Below are positions 28,900-42,336 of a stretch of DNA of 64,000 nt, piece by piece. This stretch comes from Dipylidium caninum (Eukaryota > Platyhelminthes > Cestoda > Cyclophyllidea > Dipylidiidae). The position numbers and the translations under genes are program-made. The DNA is taken from the NCBI GenBank assembly GCA_017562135.1, contig QEYB01000999.1, positions 62,001 through 126,000 on the forward strand, in the 5' to 3' direction. The stretch's first letter is position 1; every line of letters starts with the position of its first letter. The notes beneath the pieces were generated by a model. It saw only the letters and a list, made by a program, of their open reading frames with translations. It was not told where the DNA came from and did not search any database.

Positions 28900-31800
28900 A
28901 TGGCGAGTGCATCAGAAGAGAGCGTATTGGAAGAGAAATTTCTCACATTTTGTGACTTTGTTCGAAAAGGATCCACTACTGCTACTGACAAGACGATTAA
29001 GCGCATCTTCACAGATGGAGGAATATATTGCAAAGGCATGGATCCCAATCGAGTAGATATTGAATTCCGAGGTTTTGTGGGAAACAGCAAACGGTGAGTT
29101 GTTCGGTCGTTTACTAGCCCCCACGACATTCAGTACCACTCCGGCTTCTTGTCGCAGACTACCTCCAGTGGTCAACTTGTCCTACATCTTCTGGCCACCG
29201 CGCTTCATTGGGCAGCGCCTCTCTCACCTATTTGATAGGATAATTTAAGTAGTATTGGCGAGAATATACATTGAAGAAAATGAGCGCAGTAACATCACGA
29301 CGATCTCTACAGATCGGAGTGTGTGAAAAGTCGGATGAAGGGGCGAAGGAAGGAGTATGAACTATGAAATTTGCCTCCTTCCAAGACTGTAGACCTAATC
29401 GAAGTGCCACATTTCCATAAATAGAGAGAAAGGGAGAGAGAGTTTACTCAATCCAAAATCGCTTTGCAGCTGTATTTTGCCACTTCACAGTAAACCGCCT
29501 TCACTGTCACCCACCAGTGTGGAGAAAGTAACAGCCTATTTTACTACTGACCTCTTCTCCAACCGCCAAGTTAAACTTTCTTGCCTCGCACTAACAGCGC
29601 ACCCACATTAGCCGAGTTTATGGATCAGATGAATACACCGATTCCCTTTCTTCGCCTCCGAAAATAGTTTACTCTCACGTACAAGGCTACAACTTGCCTC
29701 TCATTCTCGGTCACATGGCTCGCTGTCTCTCTCCAAAAGCTTTGCGTCACGTGAACACGAGGCTTTCGAGGCAAAATTTTGTGGCACTGTATATTTGCAA
29801 TTACCTTGACTATGGTGGGTATCCACTGCCTTTCATGACTATCCACAGAGGAATATTCCAAACTAGAACGCGCCTTGACTGTTGTCAGGCTGGACTGCAT
29901 ATCCCGTCTAACTTATATAGAAATTTTTTTCCCAGCACCTACATATCATCGGATCCAAGTGAAATGGCAGAGCCTTTTTCATGCCTTTCGAGGTTTGGCA
30001 TGGGCTGTGCCGCTCGATGAGACTGAATAACTAACTGGAAGGTAGACTTGTCAATCTTGTTAGTCTCTCGCTGCAAAATAATGATGCATCTCCCAATGAT
30101 CACGTGACTTCAGTCACATTAACCATAGCCAAATCTCGGTGGTTGGGGTAAGACTCCCGAAGCCGGCGGGTAGAACGTAATTTTCTTCTGAACAACTAAC
30201 AAAAGCTTTCCACATAGGCTAAGTGGCCCCCATTCCTCAACGGTTTGCCTTATAGGGAGGAGGTTGCTATGACGCCTCTACTATTTACGATATGAAGGCT
30301 TATTTTCGGTGATATGCACTTGTTTTATACAGAGATGTGGACTTCAAGGGTTTCGTGGAATTCCTCGAGGGTCGCCTCGCCAAGACCTACGCTGCAGCCA
30401 AGGGGATCGACGACCAGACCGAGGCGGCTGCGTTACTGAAAACGATGGTCGAAAGTGCAACTCCACAGTTGCGAGGAGCTACGGTAAGTTCTCCTGCAAA
30501 TCATCCAATCGGTGTGTGGTTTCACAAGTAGTAGAGCATCATATCAAACATATCAAGGTGAGGCCTTATCTAGCGTTAAGCGCCTTCAATAGACCGGTAC
30601 TATTTCAAGGGAGTGGGCTGCGAAATCTGTAGTTGCATTCACCAACACAAGATTGGTCGACTTCACAGTCGAGTGGTTTAATCCAGAGGGAAAGACAAAA
30701 ACAAAAGTGCGGTGTGTACCAATGAGTGGGAATGTATACAGGCTGCGGCGACATGGTTTACCCTTTAGTCCGCCCACGTGTTATTGGTTGTGGCTTGTGG
30801 TTTCAGAGGCCAGGAAGATAAGCCTTCAGAGACACTGTTCACCGCCCATTCCGAGCACACAAATAGCTATTTCGTAAGTCTCAAAGGGGATCTTGGGCGG
30901 TAATTTCTATCGCAGATGTATATGCTTCGGAGTACGTACACAAATCAGGCAGTCCAACGGGTGTTTGAATAGGGAATTTCATTAGCCGCGTCAATTGACT
31001 TTGTAGCGACATGAGGTCATTTTTTGGTCTCTCGAATCCAACTATATGAGTTAAAAAGGAGTTCTGCCGGCATGATAAGTGTCTCATGCCCATCTGTTCC
31101 TGGATTTTTTGGAGGTGCGGTGCAGCGAGTAGACTATGTCTAACTTTACTTCTCGTTAATTAACAGGGTTCTAATATTTTCAATGTACCGGAAGAATACG
31201 GGTTAGAAGGGGGTGTCCCTTCAGCCTTCAACCTGTTGTCTGAATGCCACTAAGACAGGTATTTTGGTGTTTGAATGAGTCACGGTACGAAATGAGGTTT
31301 CAAATATGATTACTTCACTAGATCTCATTAAACTAACCGCCACCAACTTAACCGATCAGATCGGTAATCCAAATTACCCAATTAGCCACTGGACGAGACA
31401 CCAATTAACGTGTTCAGGTGGACTAGGAATTCCGCTTCCCATTATGTCATATAATCCTTAAAATCTCTACTTCTCCACATTATCGAAGGTCGCTAATTCT
31501 TGGCCCGTCTTATCAATAACTATATGTAGTATATCCTCACTTGCTCTTTAAGAGGTAGATGCCAAAACTCGCCGCGATTTTCCCACAACCGCGTCTTGGA
31601 AGTCGTTCCTGTTTATAAAAAGATGATGTAGAATTTAACATAATCAGAAGACTACTACTACCGTCTGCCGGAATATTAAGTGACGACTCTACGAGGCGTT
31701 TTAGTTGTGTAGTGGACTGATCCCTCTCTGCCAAATTTCCATCGCATTGCTCCTCCTTTATAGTAAATCTCTGCATTAATGAAGGAGGATTTTAGCTTGC

Positions 31801-32521
31801 TTGGTCCGTAGGGGAACCTCTTCCAACTCACTCGCTGGGGAGGCGAGAGACCAGACGACGTCACAGATTTCAAGAATACCTTTGAAGTCGCAATGCCTAC
31901 ACCGATTCTGGAGCAGCGGGATGGAACACGGGGGGGATGACAAGTCGCCCTACCACTCACCGCACTGAGTGGGAGGGCATAAGATCTTATCATTGCTTTA
32001 CTTCTGAATGGTGTAAAAGCAGTCTCAAGGAAGTTTGAGAGGTCTTTCTCCTACCTCACCCTCACTCACCTCAAAATCTCGTTTTACTGAACACTGCTAC
32101 TTAAGAGGACCAATCCGATTGGTTACAATTGAAAAAAGAGAATTTTGACCATCGCGAAGGTTCCGCCTACTTAATCGTTTTCCCGTAAATTGTATTGTAA
32201 GCCCGGAAAAGTGGATGTTTCCCTCTTAGGATGATCCACACCTAACAAAATGCAAAAGTAGGCTCATCGGAGTTCTGCTTAACCAAGTTCCAGAGCAAAA
32301 GCAGACTGCTTCGGCCCGTGAAGATGAGATGGTGGTCTTGTTTGTTACCCTAGAAAACCAGCACAGACGCTACAACAGCACGTCTCACTGACGTACGCAG
32401 CTTCACGGGATCAGCGAAGGAGCGATTCGACCTCTCTACTGGCAAAGGGAGAGGCAAAACCGGCCGAGAGGACCCGGCACCGGCCTTCACCGCCTCAGGC
32501 ATCTCCGCTCCACGAAAATAA
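28900..32521 (+). CDS. TPPP: Tubulin polymerization-promoting protein (p25-alpha family), 3 exons
   Basis: TPPP proteins bind and bundle microtubules in the cytoplasm. Coding exons are 28900-29093, 30333-30483 and 32354-32521; all splice phases agree and give about 170 residues. Exon 1 starts at ATG 28900 (MASASEESVLEEKF) and carries the p25-alpha start (FLTFCDFVRKGS, then VDIEFRGFVG). Exon 2 holds the VDFKGFVEFLE and AKTYAAAKGIDDQTEAAALL helices. Exon 3 carries the family's signature C-terminus, RLTDVRSFTGSAKERFD followed by STGKGRGKTGRED. Donors are gtgagt and gtaagt; acceptors are atacag and ccctag. The protein lacks the disordered N-terminal extension of vertebrate TPPP1 and so matches the short TPPP3-like form. 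Introns are about 1.2 and 1.9 kb. Expression in tegument or ciliated cells is plausible but not shown here. Confidence 0.93.
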
Positions 32522-34073
32522 GGATTTGGGATAGATCTTTAACAACATCCCGACCTCTCGCTCTCCCTCAATTCCTTCTCTCTCCTCACTCACCATCCCT
32601 GCCACATGTTACCACTATTCGGCTTGTTTATTTTGCTTCCTAATGGGATCAACGTTGTCGTCTTGTCAACTTGATCTGTCTTATCTCGTCTTTTGTCCAT
32701 TTCGGGCGCTCATTGAACGTAGTGGGAGCGTAAGTACTGAGAAAGCAAAGAAATTTTTTTGTTCAGTTGTGATGGAGATGTTGGAAACTGAGAAGGAGGC
32801 GCGTCGCGCTCAAATCACCCAATCACTCACTCACTTTAATGAGGTAATACATATCATTAACTATTGAAAATTAGCAAGGCTCACGTATCCAGCATTAGAG
32901 AATTGCCTGCTATCAAGCAGGAGAATAGGGCGTGCACTAAAAGCCCAATATATGTCCAGTCGTGGGATTACATTTTACGGTTGTGTACATGACTCAAGGT
33001 CCTCTCGTGATTAATTCTCTAGGACCGTTTTGTTATATAATGGTATATACGGGTTCTGTTGATATCAGTCATTAGGAGAGAAAGAAGGAGCCGAACTTCT
33101 GCATTCTGTTCCAGTCGGCGTACGTGTACATGTCGGGGCTCAATAGACTGGTTAATAAAAAAAAATGGGTAGGTTAAAAGGTATGAGTTTATAATATACG
33201 GGCTTTAATATCACAAATAGACCAGTTTAAGGCAGTGAATCACATGTAAAATATGAACTTTTCACTTGTTAATAAATCATTTTTTAGTAATAAACGTACA
33301 AACAATACAAAACAAACCTCGTAATATTAATACAATTTATATTTAAATATAAAAAACAAGAGTTGTATAACATTGATGTTGTTCACATATTAAACACAAC
33401 TACTTTTGTTTGAAATATCGACTTTAAGGTCATAAGCCGCCGCACCTTCAAATCATAACGTTGGCTGTGTTGAGCTATGTCGGATGTAGAGGTATTCATT
33501 TTTTTCTTGGTTTCTACTTGATGTACTGGGAAATATGTTGCTTAGGTTCCGTTTGGGTTGCTGTGTATGGTTGAACGGGCTAACACGCTTGTGTTCCTCA
33601 CTTGAACTTTCTTAAACTTAGTACAATTTACTTCTCCAACTTAATGTAGACTTTTAGTCGCGGCCATGTGTGTTGTTCTGTAGCCTACTGCAGTATGTAT
33701 ACGAGTTAATGGAGGCAGTTCATTTGAGTTCTAGTTGCCTACTCGGTATCTAAAAGTTTCTCCCTCTTCTTTAATTTTCACACCTACCGACGCACATTCA
33801 CGCGCACAGACACACACACGGTAGAGTAATTCCACTGGCCCAATGTGCCCTTAGCACTAACGGTATTTGGGTGGCTTTCGGTCACACGAATATCACTTGA
33901 AACCTATTTGTTTCCCACCCTACCTGAAGATTTACTGAAAGTTCATTCAACTTGCTCCTAAATTATCCCATCTCGAACGAAGTAGTTCGCAGTTATTCTC
34001 ATCCTCTTTCCCTGTCATTCTCACTGTTTTTCCGTTTGTCTTTGTAGGAGAACGGTGGTAACGGGTAAGTTGA
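32522..34073. other. Intergenic or 5' region between TPPP and TTC39, with an AT-rich island
   Basis: An open frame at 32643-32867 contains a good donor (GGGAGC|gtaagt near 32732) and might be a 5' exon of the TTC39 gene, but I see no family match. A markedly AT-rich stretch lies at about 33160-33420, with runs of A and T and no coding potential. Confidence 0.4.
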
Positions 34074-34116
34074 CATGCTCTTCCGTTTTCCTAAACTCCT
34101 TCTCCATCAAAGTCAG

Positions 34117-37100
34117 CCTGAAGTGTCCCTCATTGAAGGAGTTGACGCAGCAGAGCACGTGTTAAAGCTCTTTATGCAGAACCACTTCAACGAGGCTAAA
34201 TCATTGGCTCAGTCGCAGTGAGTCCACGTCTTTTCCTCGGTCTCATCCCAAACGCCCTTTGTAGAGCTCATCGAAGCATGTATCATGCTGTCACATATGG
34301 CACTATGCTTCATCTTCAGGCTACTGCCACCCTCGAACCAGTAAGTCGGTTTCCCGTCTCTCTCCTCCTACCTGTCTCCCACCATTTTCTACCCGCATTC
34401 GCCTAACTTGCTCGAGTCAGCAGAAACCGATCGACCATTATAACTTCCAAGGTTGCTTTCTATAGCCGCGCCCAACTAGATATTGGTGTCAAGAGCCTGT
34501 CAGGCAGGACTTCAACTTTTATTTCCACCACCACTCTTTGTGCCCTACCCGCACCGACTTCTCGCGCCCCATGCTTGTGGCTACCAGTCACTGCTCGCCC
34601 TCACGAGGCGAATTAAAACTTTTTACCCAAACTACTCATATCTGTGTCCTCGAGATCACAACAAACGCAGGCTCAAGAGTGCCACTTAAACTCTCCGACG
34701 CTATCAGATGAGTGTGCGAGGTGAGCTTGTTGCCCCTCACAAGTGCAGTGGATGAGTCGGGTGACTCGTCTCGCAATCTTGAGTGGTGTCATCTTGTTGC
34801 TATACCCTCTTCTCCCTCTTCCAGCTTCACGGTATCTAGATATAGGTTATAATCTCATCTTAAATTGAGACAGTGAGTCTAAGTACTGCCTTTATCGTCA
34901 CTGGAATTGAAGTTCATTCACATGTCTTGTTACCTGAGTAAGTGATCTTCACCTGGTCTGGAGTAGTGCCCATGAGTGACTGACATGCCCATCGCTGGTT
35001 CTGCTTCCGCAAACGCGGGGTGAGAGCATTGGGGAATGATACAGTTTAGGCGCAGACAGTTAATGCTGATCCAAGTGTAGTAATCCTGTTGGCACTAGTC
35101 TCCACGTCTTCAGATGCCACAGAGTTGAGCTCACTTCGAGGTGACAACAGTACGGTTGTTTGGTAATTAGTTGTGCACACGGCTTCACTGTCACATATTT
35201 ACCATTCTCGTCTTTCGCTTCTCTCTCACTATTGTTTGCGCCTCTCTCGGTATTCGTCGACAGCTCGGGTATTAGTGCGCAAAAGTCGTTTGGCTCAGCC
35301 TAGTGCAACTCCACTCGCAACAGCATGTAGGCCTTTTCTTTCTCTCTCTCGTGCGCACCCACGCATGCGCACAATCAGCGTGTAGGTGTATAACAAGGTA
35401 CAAAAATAGATGGTATGAGAGGGAATCTTCAAGGGGCTGAGGGTTGGGGAAAGGAGTGTGAAGAGAACCCGGCGGTGGGGTTAGATGAAGAGGGCCACCT
35501 TTTCATAACCCATCTGGTCTCCTCGTAGAACAATGTATTTTCCGCTTGTGTGAGACTTGGCAAACGAGGCATCTTCTCTTCAATGAACCACTTCTGCTCT
35601 CTCTTCCACCCGGCTCCCACTTAATTTCCACATCCTCGGTTTTCACCAACATCGCCTGGGCTAGCTAATTCCTCTACAGGGTGCATTAGCCCCATCCCCA
35701 GTCTCTGCTCGTCCCTGCCCTCAGCGTCACATTTATGTTACTGAAAAGACTAGGTGTTATGTTACACGCTGTACAGTCTCTTTGCGTCAAGGATCAACAG
35801 TATCAGCAGCACTCCTTGGACCACGTTTGCGATTTCAGATAATGAGAAAACCACCAAAATTGGTAGTTGTGGGACAACACAGATACGTAAACAATATGTG
35901 TGGGAGAATAATTCTTCTGCGACGTGCTACCTAAATTAGGTCATTGCAGGGTAGTGGACGGGTCCATGAAACTTTCATCTCTTCACGTCTATCTATCTGG
36001 AAGAAGTCTGGCAAAGGCAATGTGGCTCACATTGTAAGGGTCCCCCAGCTACACCACTACACCTTTTCCATATTATTCTTCCTCAACTCGTCGAATAAAG
36101 TCGGCATCTTCCTATTGGAGTGTGACGATATGTCGTTGTCTTTGCAGAGCGATCTCGATGACGCCACAAAACACATTAAGTACGCTGTGAAGGCCTGTCT
36201 AAAGAAGCGTCGGAAGGCCAAGTTCTCAGATAACTTCTCCAAATCTACTGCGAAGGCCAAAAATGCCTTCTACGCCGCTTACTCGGACGGTAAGGCACAA
36301 TTGTTTCTCACCATAAACATCTTATCGAAAAGAGGCGAGTATGAGAAAGGTGGAGTAGAATCGAATGAGAGGGATTTGAAGAAGAAGATCGAGACGTGAA
36401 CCCTACGCCTATCCAGGCGTCACTAATCTTGGCGGTTGAGTTAGGCGCCGGGTTACTCCTCGTGTTGAGCGTTATTTAGAACTGGAGAAGGACATTTTAC
36501 TACCCAGTCAGGGGTTTACAAACAATCTGCTTTACCAAGTTGTTGCTGAGGTCACGCTTACTCTGGTTGCTGGAGCCAGCGTAAGTGGTTTTGTAGTCCA
36601 GTCACTTCCACATACTCGTGACCCTGGGGGTGGGAGACTATTAGTGATTCAAGTGGGGCAAATTAGATCCCTCTATTCTACAGACGAAGCCCATGCAGAG
36701 CTTTGCTACGCGGAAAGCCTCCTTCAATGGGTATTTCTGGCGGTGTTGCAGGACGAGAAATTGGTCACCCTCATTAAGAGCTCTATCAAATTGCGAGAAT
36801 GCTACCGATGCTACAAGTGAGTGCTCCCTTTATAATTCTCCCTTTTCTTATCCATCCTTAAGCTCACCTCTTTCAGTCTCCTTTCAAATGCCTAACAATC
36901 TCAAGCCTATCTGCTTCTTTTTGTGTATTCTTCACGACCGACATTTACGACGCCTTGATGCATGTGACATCTGGAGATTGGAGTGGGGATGGAGAAGCAT
37001 AGGACTGATTGAAGAAGGTGAAATTTTGCCTACTGAGTACTGCTGAGTCAGTTAGCGTAGGCTCCTCAGACACGTTTACTGATGCTGACTGAGACCAGAC

Positions 37101-40100
37101 ACAACGCGTAACCCTTGTGACAATGGGAGAGTCCCTTGTGTCTCCCCACCCCATTTACTAGCACTACCCAGTGTCAATCCCTCAGTGTTCAGAAGTAATG
37201 GCGTTTGATTTCCTCCTCTGCAGAACATGTTGGAAGATCTACAAAAACAAGGACTGGGGGGGTAGACCCTCACGCCCCTCTTTCGAGTGCGGTGTTCTCA
37301 TGGGTGTGGGCGCCTTCAATCTGGTGAGACTTAAGAAAAAAGTTCTACTCTGTGTGTTTCGCGAGGCGATGTTGATAGAACTTTTGCTTAATCGCTCCCA
37401 TATAAATGGCATGGTTGCATGTGGACCCTCGATCCTCCAGCCCCGACAAGGCGGGTGTGGGTTAGGGAACGGTGAGACATGGGTAACCCCATGGAGTAGG
37501 GCGGTGGCCTTAACTCAAAGCATCTTCACCCCTCTCCTTCCAGCTTCTCTCCCTCCTCCCCTCCAAAGTCCTCGGCCTACTGGAGATAGTTGGATTTTCG
37601 GGAAATAAGGTGAGGCTTTCATAATCTCAATTTATCTGACGCCTCCTTCCTTTTTCCGCCCGTCCTCCTCCTCCTACTAGGCTCAGATGGCTATCTGCAT
37701 GGGAACGTCAAAGGTAGGAGGAGGTGGAGTTGACGGGGCTGCTGGCGATTGGCATGACGTCATCATCAATTCCACCTTAAGTGAAGCATTGTGTCAATGA
37801 GTGATGCCGAGGCAGCATACGTGACATTAAGAAAATTGTCCCCAACATCCCTGAGTAATCTCCCTCCTTCCTACCGCAGGATTTGGGCCTACAACTCCTG
37901 CAGAACGGCAGTAAAATTGACCACGGCGTTCGCGACCCGCTCTGTGCCCTCATTATTCTCGTGTATGACCTATACGCCACTCAAATGATCGGTGAGCGAC
38001 TTTTCTTCGCTTCCCCCTTCGTGCTCTGCCCTTCCTCACCCCACTCTACTCCACCCCATCCCATCTCACTTTCCCCGCCAGCCACGCCGCCACTTGCCTC
38101 GACTACGAGCACCCACCTGCAAGTCGATTTGGCGTGAGTCAAGATCTACTATTGCACGTTGTGTGCCCCCCCCCCCCCTCCCTCGCCCCTGTAACTCCGC
38201 TCCCCGCCGAGGTGAGACAGTGGGTGTTGTTAAGGCGTTTTTTGAGGTGCAGTCAGAATTTTTCCATCACATAGCATCACAGCCTATCATCGCATTGTAA
38301 CTGAGGGGATACAGTGAGGAAGAATTAAGTCTATGTGAAAGTACATAAACTCGTGTTTGTGCGTACAGACTACTAGCCAATCATTTAGTCTATTCATTTT
38401 TACAATAACAAAATTTTTGAAACGCCGTGCCAGCACCGAGTGAAGTGGTCACGACAACTAAGCATTCTTATTATGCCCACTCGTTTCGCCTCTTCCCCCT
38501 TCGCGCCCTCTTTAGGGGATTCGTGTTTTATCGAGGGTAAGTTAGCGAGCCGCAGGGGTGTCAAATGCAGCGTGGCGGCTCTTTTGTGTGTCATCCCTTA
38601 ACCTTCTGCTGTCTTTGTCTGCACGAATACATCATTTAGCACTGCCTTCACAGGTGATACTGCATGCGATGCAAGTGAGTGTTGTTCGATTTGTTAACCC
38701 CACTACCGCTCCTCCCCATGCCCCACCTTCCTTCCAACGTATGCAGTCTATCGCCACACCAATCCCTTCCCCTCCCTCTGCCCTGCCACTCTCGCCCTAA
38801 CACCTCAACTACACTTAACCTTAACCAGCTTCGCTTTTAAGTCTAAACTTCGCCTAGTCACTTTTCCCAGGGAAGGCGAGGAGAGTGGAGGGGCCGATGG
38901 TAAAGCCACTGGCCAGACCTTCACCCCCGAATTCGTCAGAGCTTCTCAATCTCCAATTTTCTCCACGCGCAAAGAGGTTGTACAATAGGGTCAAGGGGAA
39001 GAGAGCGCTAATGCCCTCTTCTTTCATTGCACAATGCTTTTTTGGTCATAAGTCAGCATATTAAGCGGTGGCTTGAGAGGCGACTCAACAATGCCACTTA
39101 GGCGCTTGATTCAGATTATTTCGCCTCTTTGAACCCCACCGAGTATTAGTTTTCCTATTGGGATTAGCCACTTAGGAAATGCGAAATATGAGGGAGAGGG
39201 GACGCACCTCATCATCCTCATGGTGGTGTGGCCTGTAACAGAAGTCCCTGACTTCCTTGCTCTCTGACTACAGCGCAATCCTCGTCCCATATTCTCCTCC
39301 TCCAATCTCCTTCCTCGCCCCCTTACCACTCATGTCCATATTCACCCTGTGGTGCTGGGACTAATAGACTGCGTCCCTACCAGCGCACACGATGACTTTT
39401 CAAGAAGATCGCGCTAACTTTCCATTTTTCTCCTTCCTCTCTCTCTCTCTCTCTCTCTCTTTCTCACTGTTTTCTCATTCCTTCCAGTCGGGAGCGAGAC
39501 TTTGGCACTGGCGGACGCTCAGAACCTCCTTCCAACATGGATGAAGAGGGCGCCAAATAGCGCCTTTTTCACCTTCCTCGCAGGACGTTTAGCCACTCTG
39601 AGTGGCGATTTTCAACAAGTGAGTAGGAAGCTTGCCCTTCGATCCCATTTTGCCGTTAAATGACATTGGCACCTGCTCCCTCCATTATATTTCGTCTCAT
39701 CGTCTTTAGGGTAAGGACTACTTCTTCAAGGCCATCAAATGCCAATCAGACTTCGTAAACTTTCACCATATTTGCTACTGGGAGTTGATGTGGACGCATT
39801 GGTGAGTGGGTCTGTATCTCTTTCTTGTTCATCCACTTCTCCCGTTTCTGCCCCACTCCACCTCCACGAGTTAGTCAATTTGCCTTCACCCTTGTGCATT
39901 GCCAATTAGCGTCCAGGCCGAGTGGATGGACGCGATGAAGTACGCGGAGAGACTTGCCTGCGAAAGTAAGTGGAGCCACGCGACGTACCGTTATCTCGAG
40001 GCCGTTTTCATCATCCAATTCCTCGACGATGAGCGCAGAGCTTCCGTCAGCGGCGGCAGCGACTCGCGAAAGACCTCGACCACCGCGCCCATCAGTTTTG

Positions 40101-42336
40101 ATCCAAAAGACGACGCCGATGGTGGAATGCTAGCCAAGCATGTGGAGGAGTTGCTCGAGTTAGTCCGACCCCCTGACCACCTTGACCGTTTTTTGGATGG
40201 GTAAAACGTTTTGCCTGCCGCCCAATTCGCCTGCCAATGTTAGCCAGTGGCTGCCTGGGTCTCCCACCCTGGTGTGCGCACTAGGTAGAGACAGTTCGAG
40301 CGGAAGGACATGGTCCACCCAAAACTTTCCACAAACCTGCTATTTCACGCATTGGTGTGAGGATTGTTGGAGGAAAACATTCTCACGATCTAGCTTTCGA
40401 GCGCGGCTCTGATCATCCAAGGCTCTCAAAGCACTTCAGGACTATCACGTCACAGAGGCGTTTACGCGACGCGTATTCATTTATTCTCCTTAACCGTTCC
40501 CCCGATGCGGAAAGGGGGGCACCTCCACTTCCCTTAGGCTGACAGGAAGTTTTGGCGTTAGGACTAACGCTTGCGAGAGGCGATTGGAAGCAGCCCACGA
40601 ACGAACCAGTTCCGCTGCTTTGGAATACTAACACCACGAAAGAAAGACCTTTTGCCTGCGAGGGACGGTAGGTGACAGAACGTTTCCTGCTAAAACATCC
40701 ACTTCAACGTGACCTTGAAAAGCGGAGTAGCAACTGAAAAATGCGTAACCTCAAGACCATTGGGACGCGATCCAACGATATTAACTAAATGGGTGGAGGG
40801 GAGAAAGGAGAGAAATAGTCGAAAAATTTGATGTGTCCCTGCTCTCATCTTTTGAAATAAATATCCTTTTCCCTTGACATCCTATGCCGAAAGCCTCCAG
40901 GAGGATGGGTTTCCCTTTAGAAAGCTATGGTACCCACCTCCTGAGATCACAGCGGGAATTCAGGTCAAGAGCTTCTGGAGGAGGAGAGGTGAGAAATGTG
41001 CATACAAGCTGAAAAATTACCTGTTTTATTATGAATTTCAGGGGTGTTCCACAGATGATTCAAAAAATAGCCGGCAAGTCTCTTCCCATTGAGAAGTTCG
41101 CAATGAAGAAGGCGCTTCGTTACTTCGAACAGGGCAACCGACTAACTCCTCCCAGGTCTGGTGAGTGATTTCGTCCATGAGAAGAACGCTCAAGTCAATC
41201 AGAGATCACAGGATACGCAGAGCTTGTGCAACGAGAATGGATGTGGAGAAAATGAAACGAGCACACGAGTTGCTGATTTCGGTCTCTGCCAAAAGCCTCT
41301 TAAGACTGGGTCACGGCGACTTAACTTGTTCGCCATATGACATCATGACACTTAGGATTGTCAAAGGGAGCTTGAACGACCGAACTTCTGCATCTCGGAT
41401 TGACTTGAAAGCCATTCGCAACCCCCGCGCCCATGAGCGGTCTAACCCACCAGTATTTTTATGCCTTTAGGAGATTATGTACCTGTGGAACGGATTCAAA
41501 CTTATTAACAAGAACCCTAACGTGGTGAACAAGTTCCTCCTCATCATCGAAGGAAAAATTCGCAGTCTTGTTGCTAATCAGAGTAAAGGTGTCCCGTCCC
41601 TAGGAACCCCTTTCCCGCCTCCTTTGCTATGAGTCTCCTTCAGGACGGATAGGTGTCCAGTTTTAGTAATAGGTGGTCTTACATTGTAGATAGCTCGTTA
41701 ACTTCACGGACGATTTTTGCGTGGCCACCCTTCTCAAGGGTGTCTGTCTGCGGTGCTTGCGCAAAAACTTCCAGGCGAAAATGTGTTTCTCCGAAGTCAT
41801 CAGGAAGTAGGCCTGTCCCGTTAATCTGCTCGGATCCGGCTCTTCGTACACGTTCACTGTCCTGAGTCTCATGTTTGTTGTCTTTTTGTAGTGAGAAATT
41901 GATACGCCTGGACAGGTACGTACTGCCATTCAGTGAGGTAGAACTCTTGTCAGATCGCCATGGAGGAACACGACTACGCCGAGGCGAAAGTACACCTCGA
42001 CAAGGCCTGGTGAGTCGCTATCGCGGGGACCGAGTTCGCTGCTCTCTCGGGACCAAAAATTAGCCCACACCGATAACGTTTAATTACTTCTTCAGCACAT
42101 ACAACAAGTATAGTCTGGAGGCACGCCTACATTTCCGTTTGCACTCCCTCACCGCTCAAATCAAAACCATGAAGGGCTCGAAACAACGATTTAGCAAGAG
42201 TTCGGAGTCAACACCCCAGAATTCGTGGCACAACGGACTTAACAAATTAGCAGATGGAGAGGAAAATCCCTTTGACATTCAATTCGACGCTAAAATTGAC
42301 AATTTGGATGACACAGCCATCACTCTCGAATTGTAA
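34117..42336 (+). CDS. TTC39: Tetratricopeptide repeat protein 39 family member, at least 15 exons
   Basis: Exons: 34117-34217, 34265-34340, 36148-36289, 36684-36816, 37224-37323, 37544-37609, 37880-37991, 39488-39618, 39710-39801, 39910-40200, 41042-41160, 41471-41582, 41694-41806, 41892-42009 and 42096-42336. They follow the TTC39 (IML2-like) alignment in order: SMYHAVTYGTMLHLQA, AHAELCYAESLLQ, CGVLMGVGAFNL, LGLLEIVGFSGNK, HHICYWELMW, AERLACESKWSHATY, IAGKSLPIEKFA, EIMYLWNGF, ATLLKGVCLRCL and YNKYSLEARLHFRL. TTC39 proteins are cytosolic TPR-fold proteins; vertebrate TTC39B affects lipid metabolism through LXR turnover. The true start is unresolved: the first exon frame is open from an ATG at 34074, but an upstream exon is likely. 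A low-complexity Ser/Asp insert follows ATYRYLEA in exon 10. Exon 14 needs a one-base correction near 41941-41953. Phases around exon 12 do not close, so a mini-exon or indels are missing there. The C-terminus runs about 50 residues past the TPR region. Confidence 0.92.
38165..38176. repeat. Poly-C run
   Basis: Twelve consecutive C lie in the TTC39 intron between exons 7 and 8. Runs like this are prone to length error. Confidence 0.8.
39437..39460 (+). repeat. (CT)12 microsatellite in a polypyrimidine tract
   Basis: A pure CT repeat lies in the pyrimidine tract about 27 nt before the acceptor of TTC39 exon 8 (39488), where length variation could affect splicing. Confidence 0.8.

Noticed and set aside
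36505..36580. Candidate TTC39 exon ending at a gtaagt donor
   Set aside because: The flanking exons 36148-36289 and 36684-36816 already join in matching phase and align with no gap that needs extra sequence.
37681..37714. Short candidate exon after GFSGNK in TTC39
   Set aside because: The conserved alignment runs directly from GFSGNK to DLGLQLLQNG (37880), so this piece would insert unrelated residues.
41941..41956. A 16-nt GT-AG intron in TTC39
   Set aside because: It is shorter than any plausible spliceosomal intron, and removing it deletes residues that align with vertebrate TTC39; a one-base insertion explains the data better.
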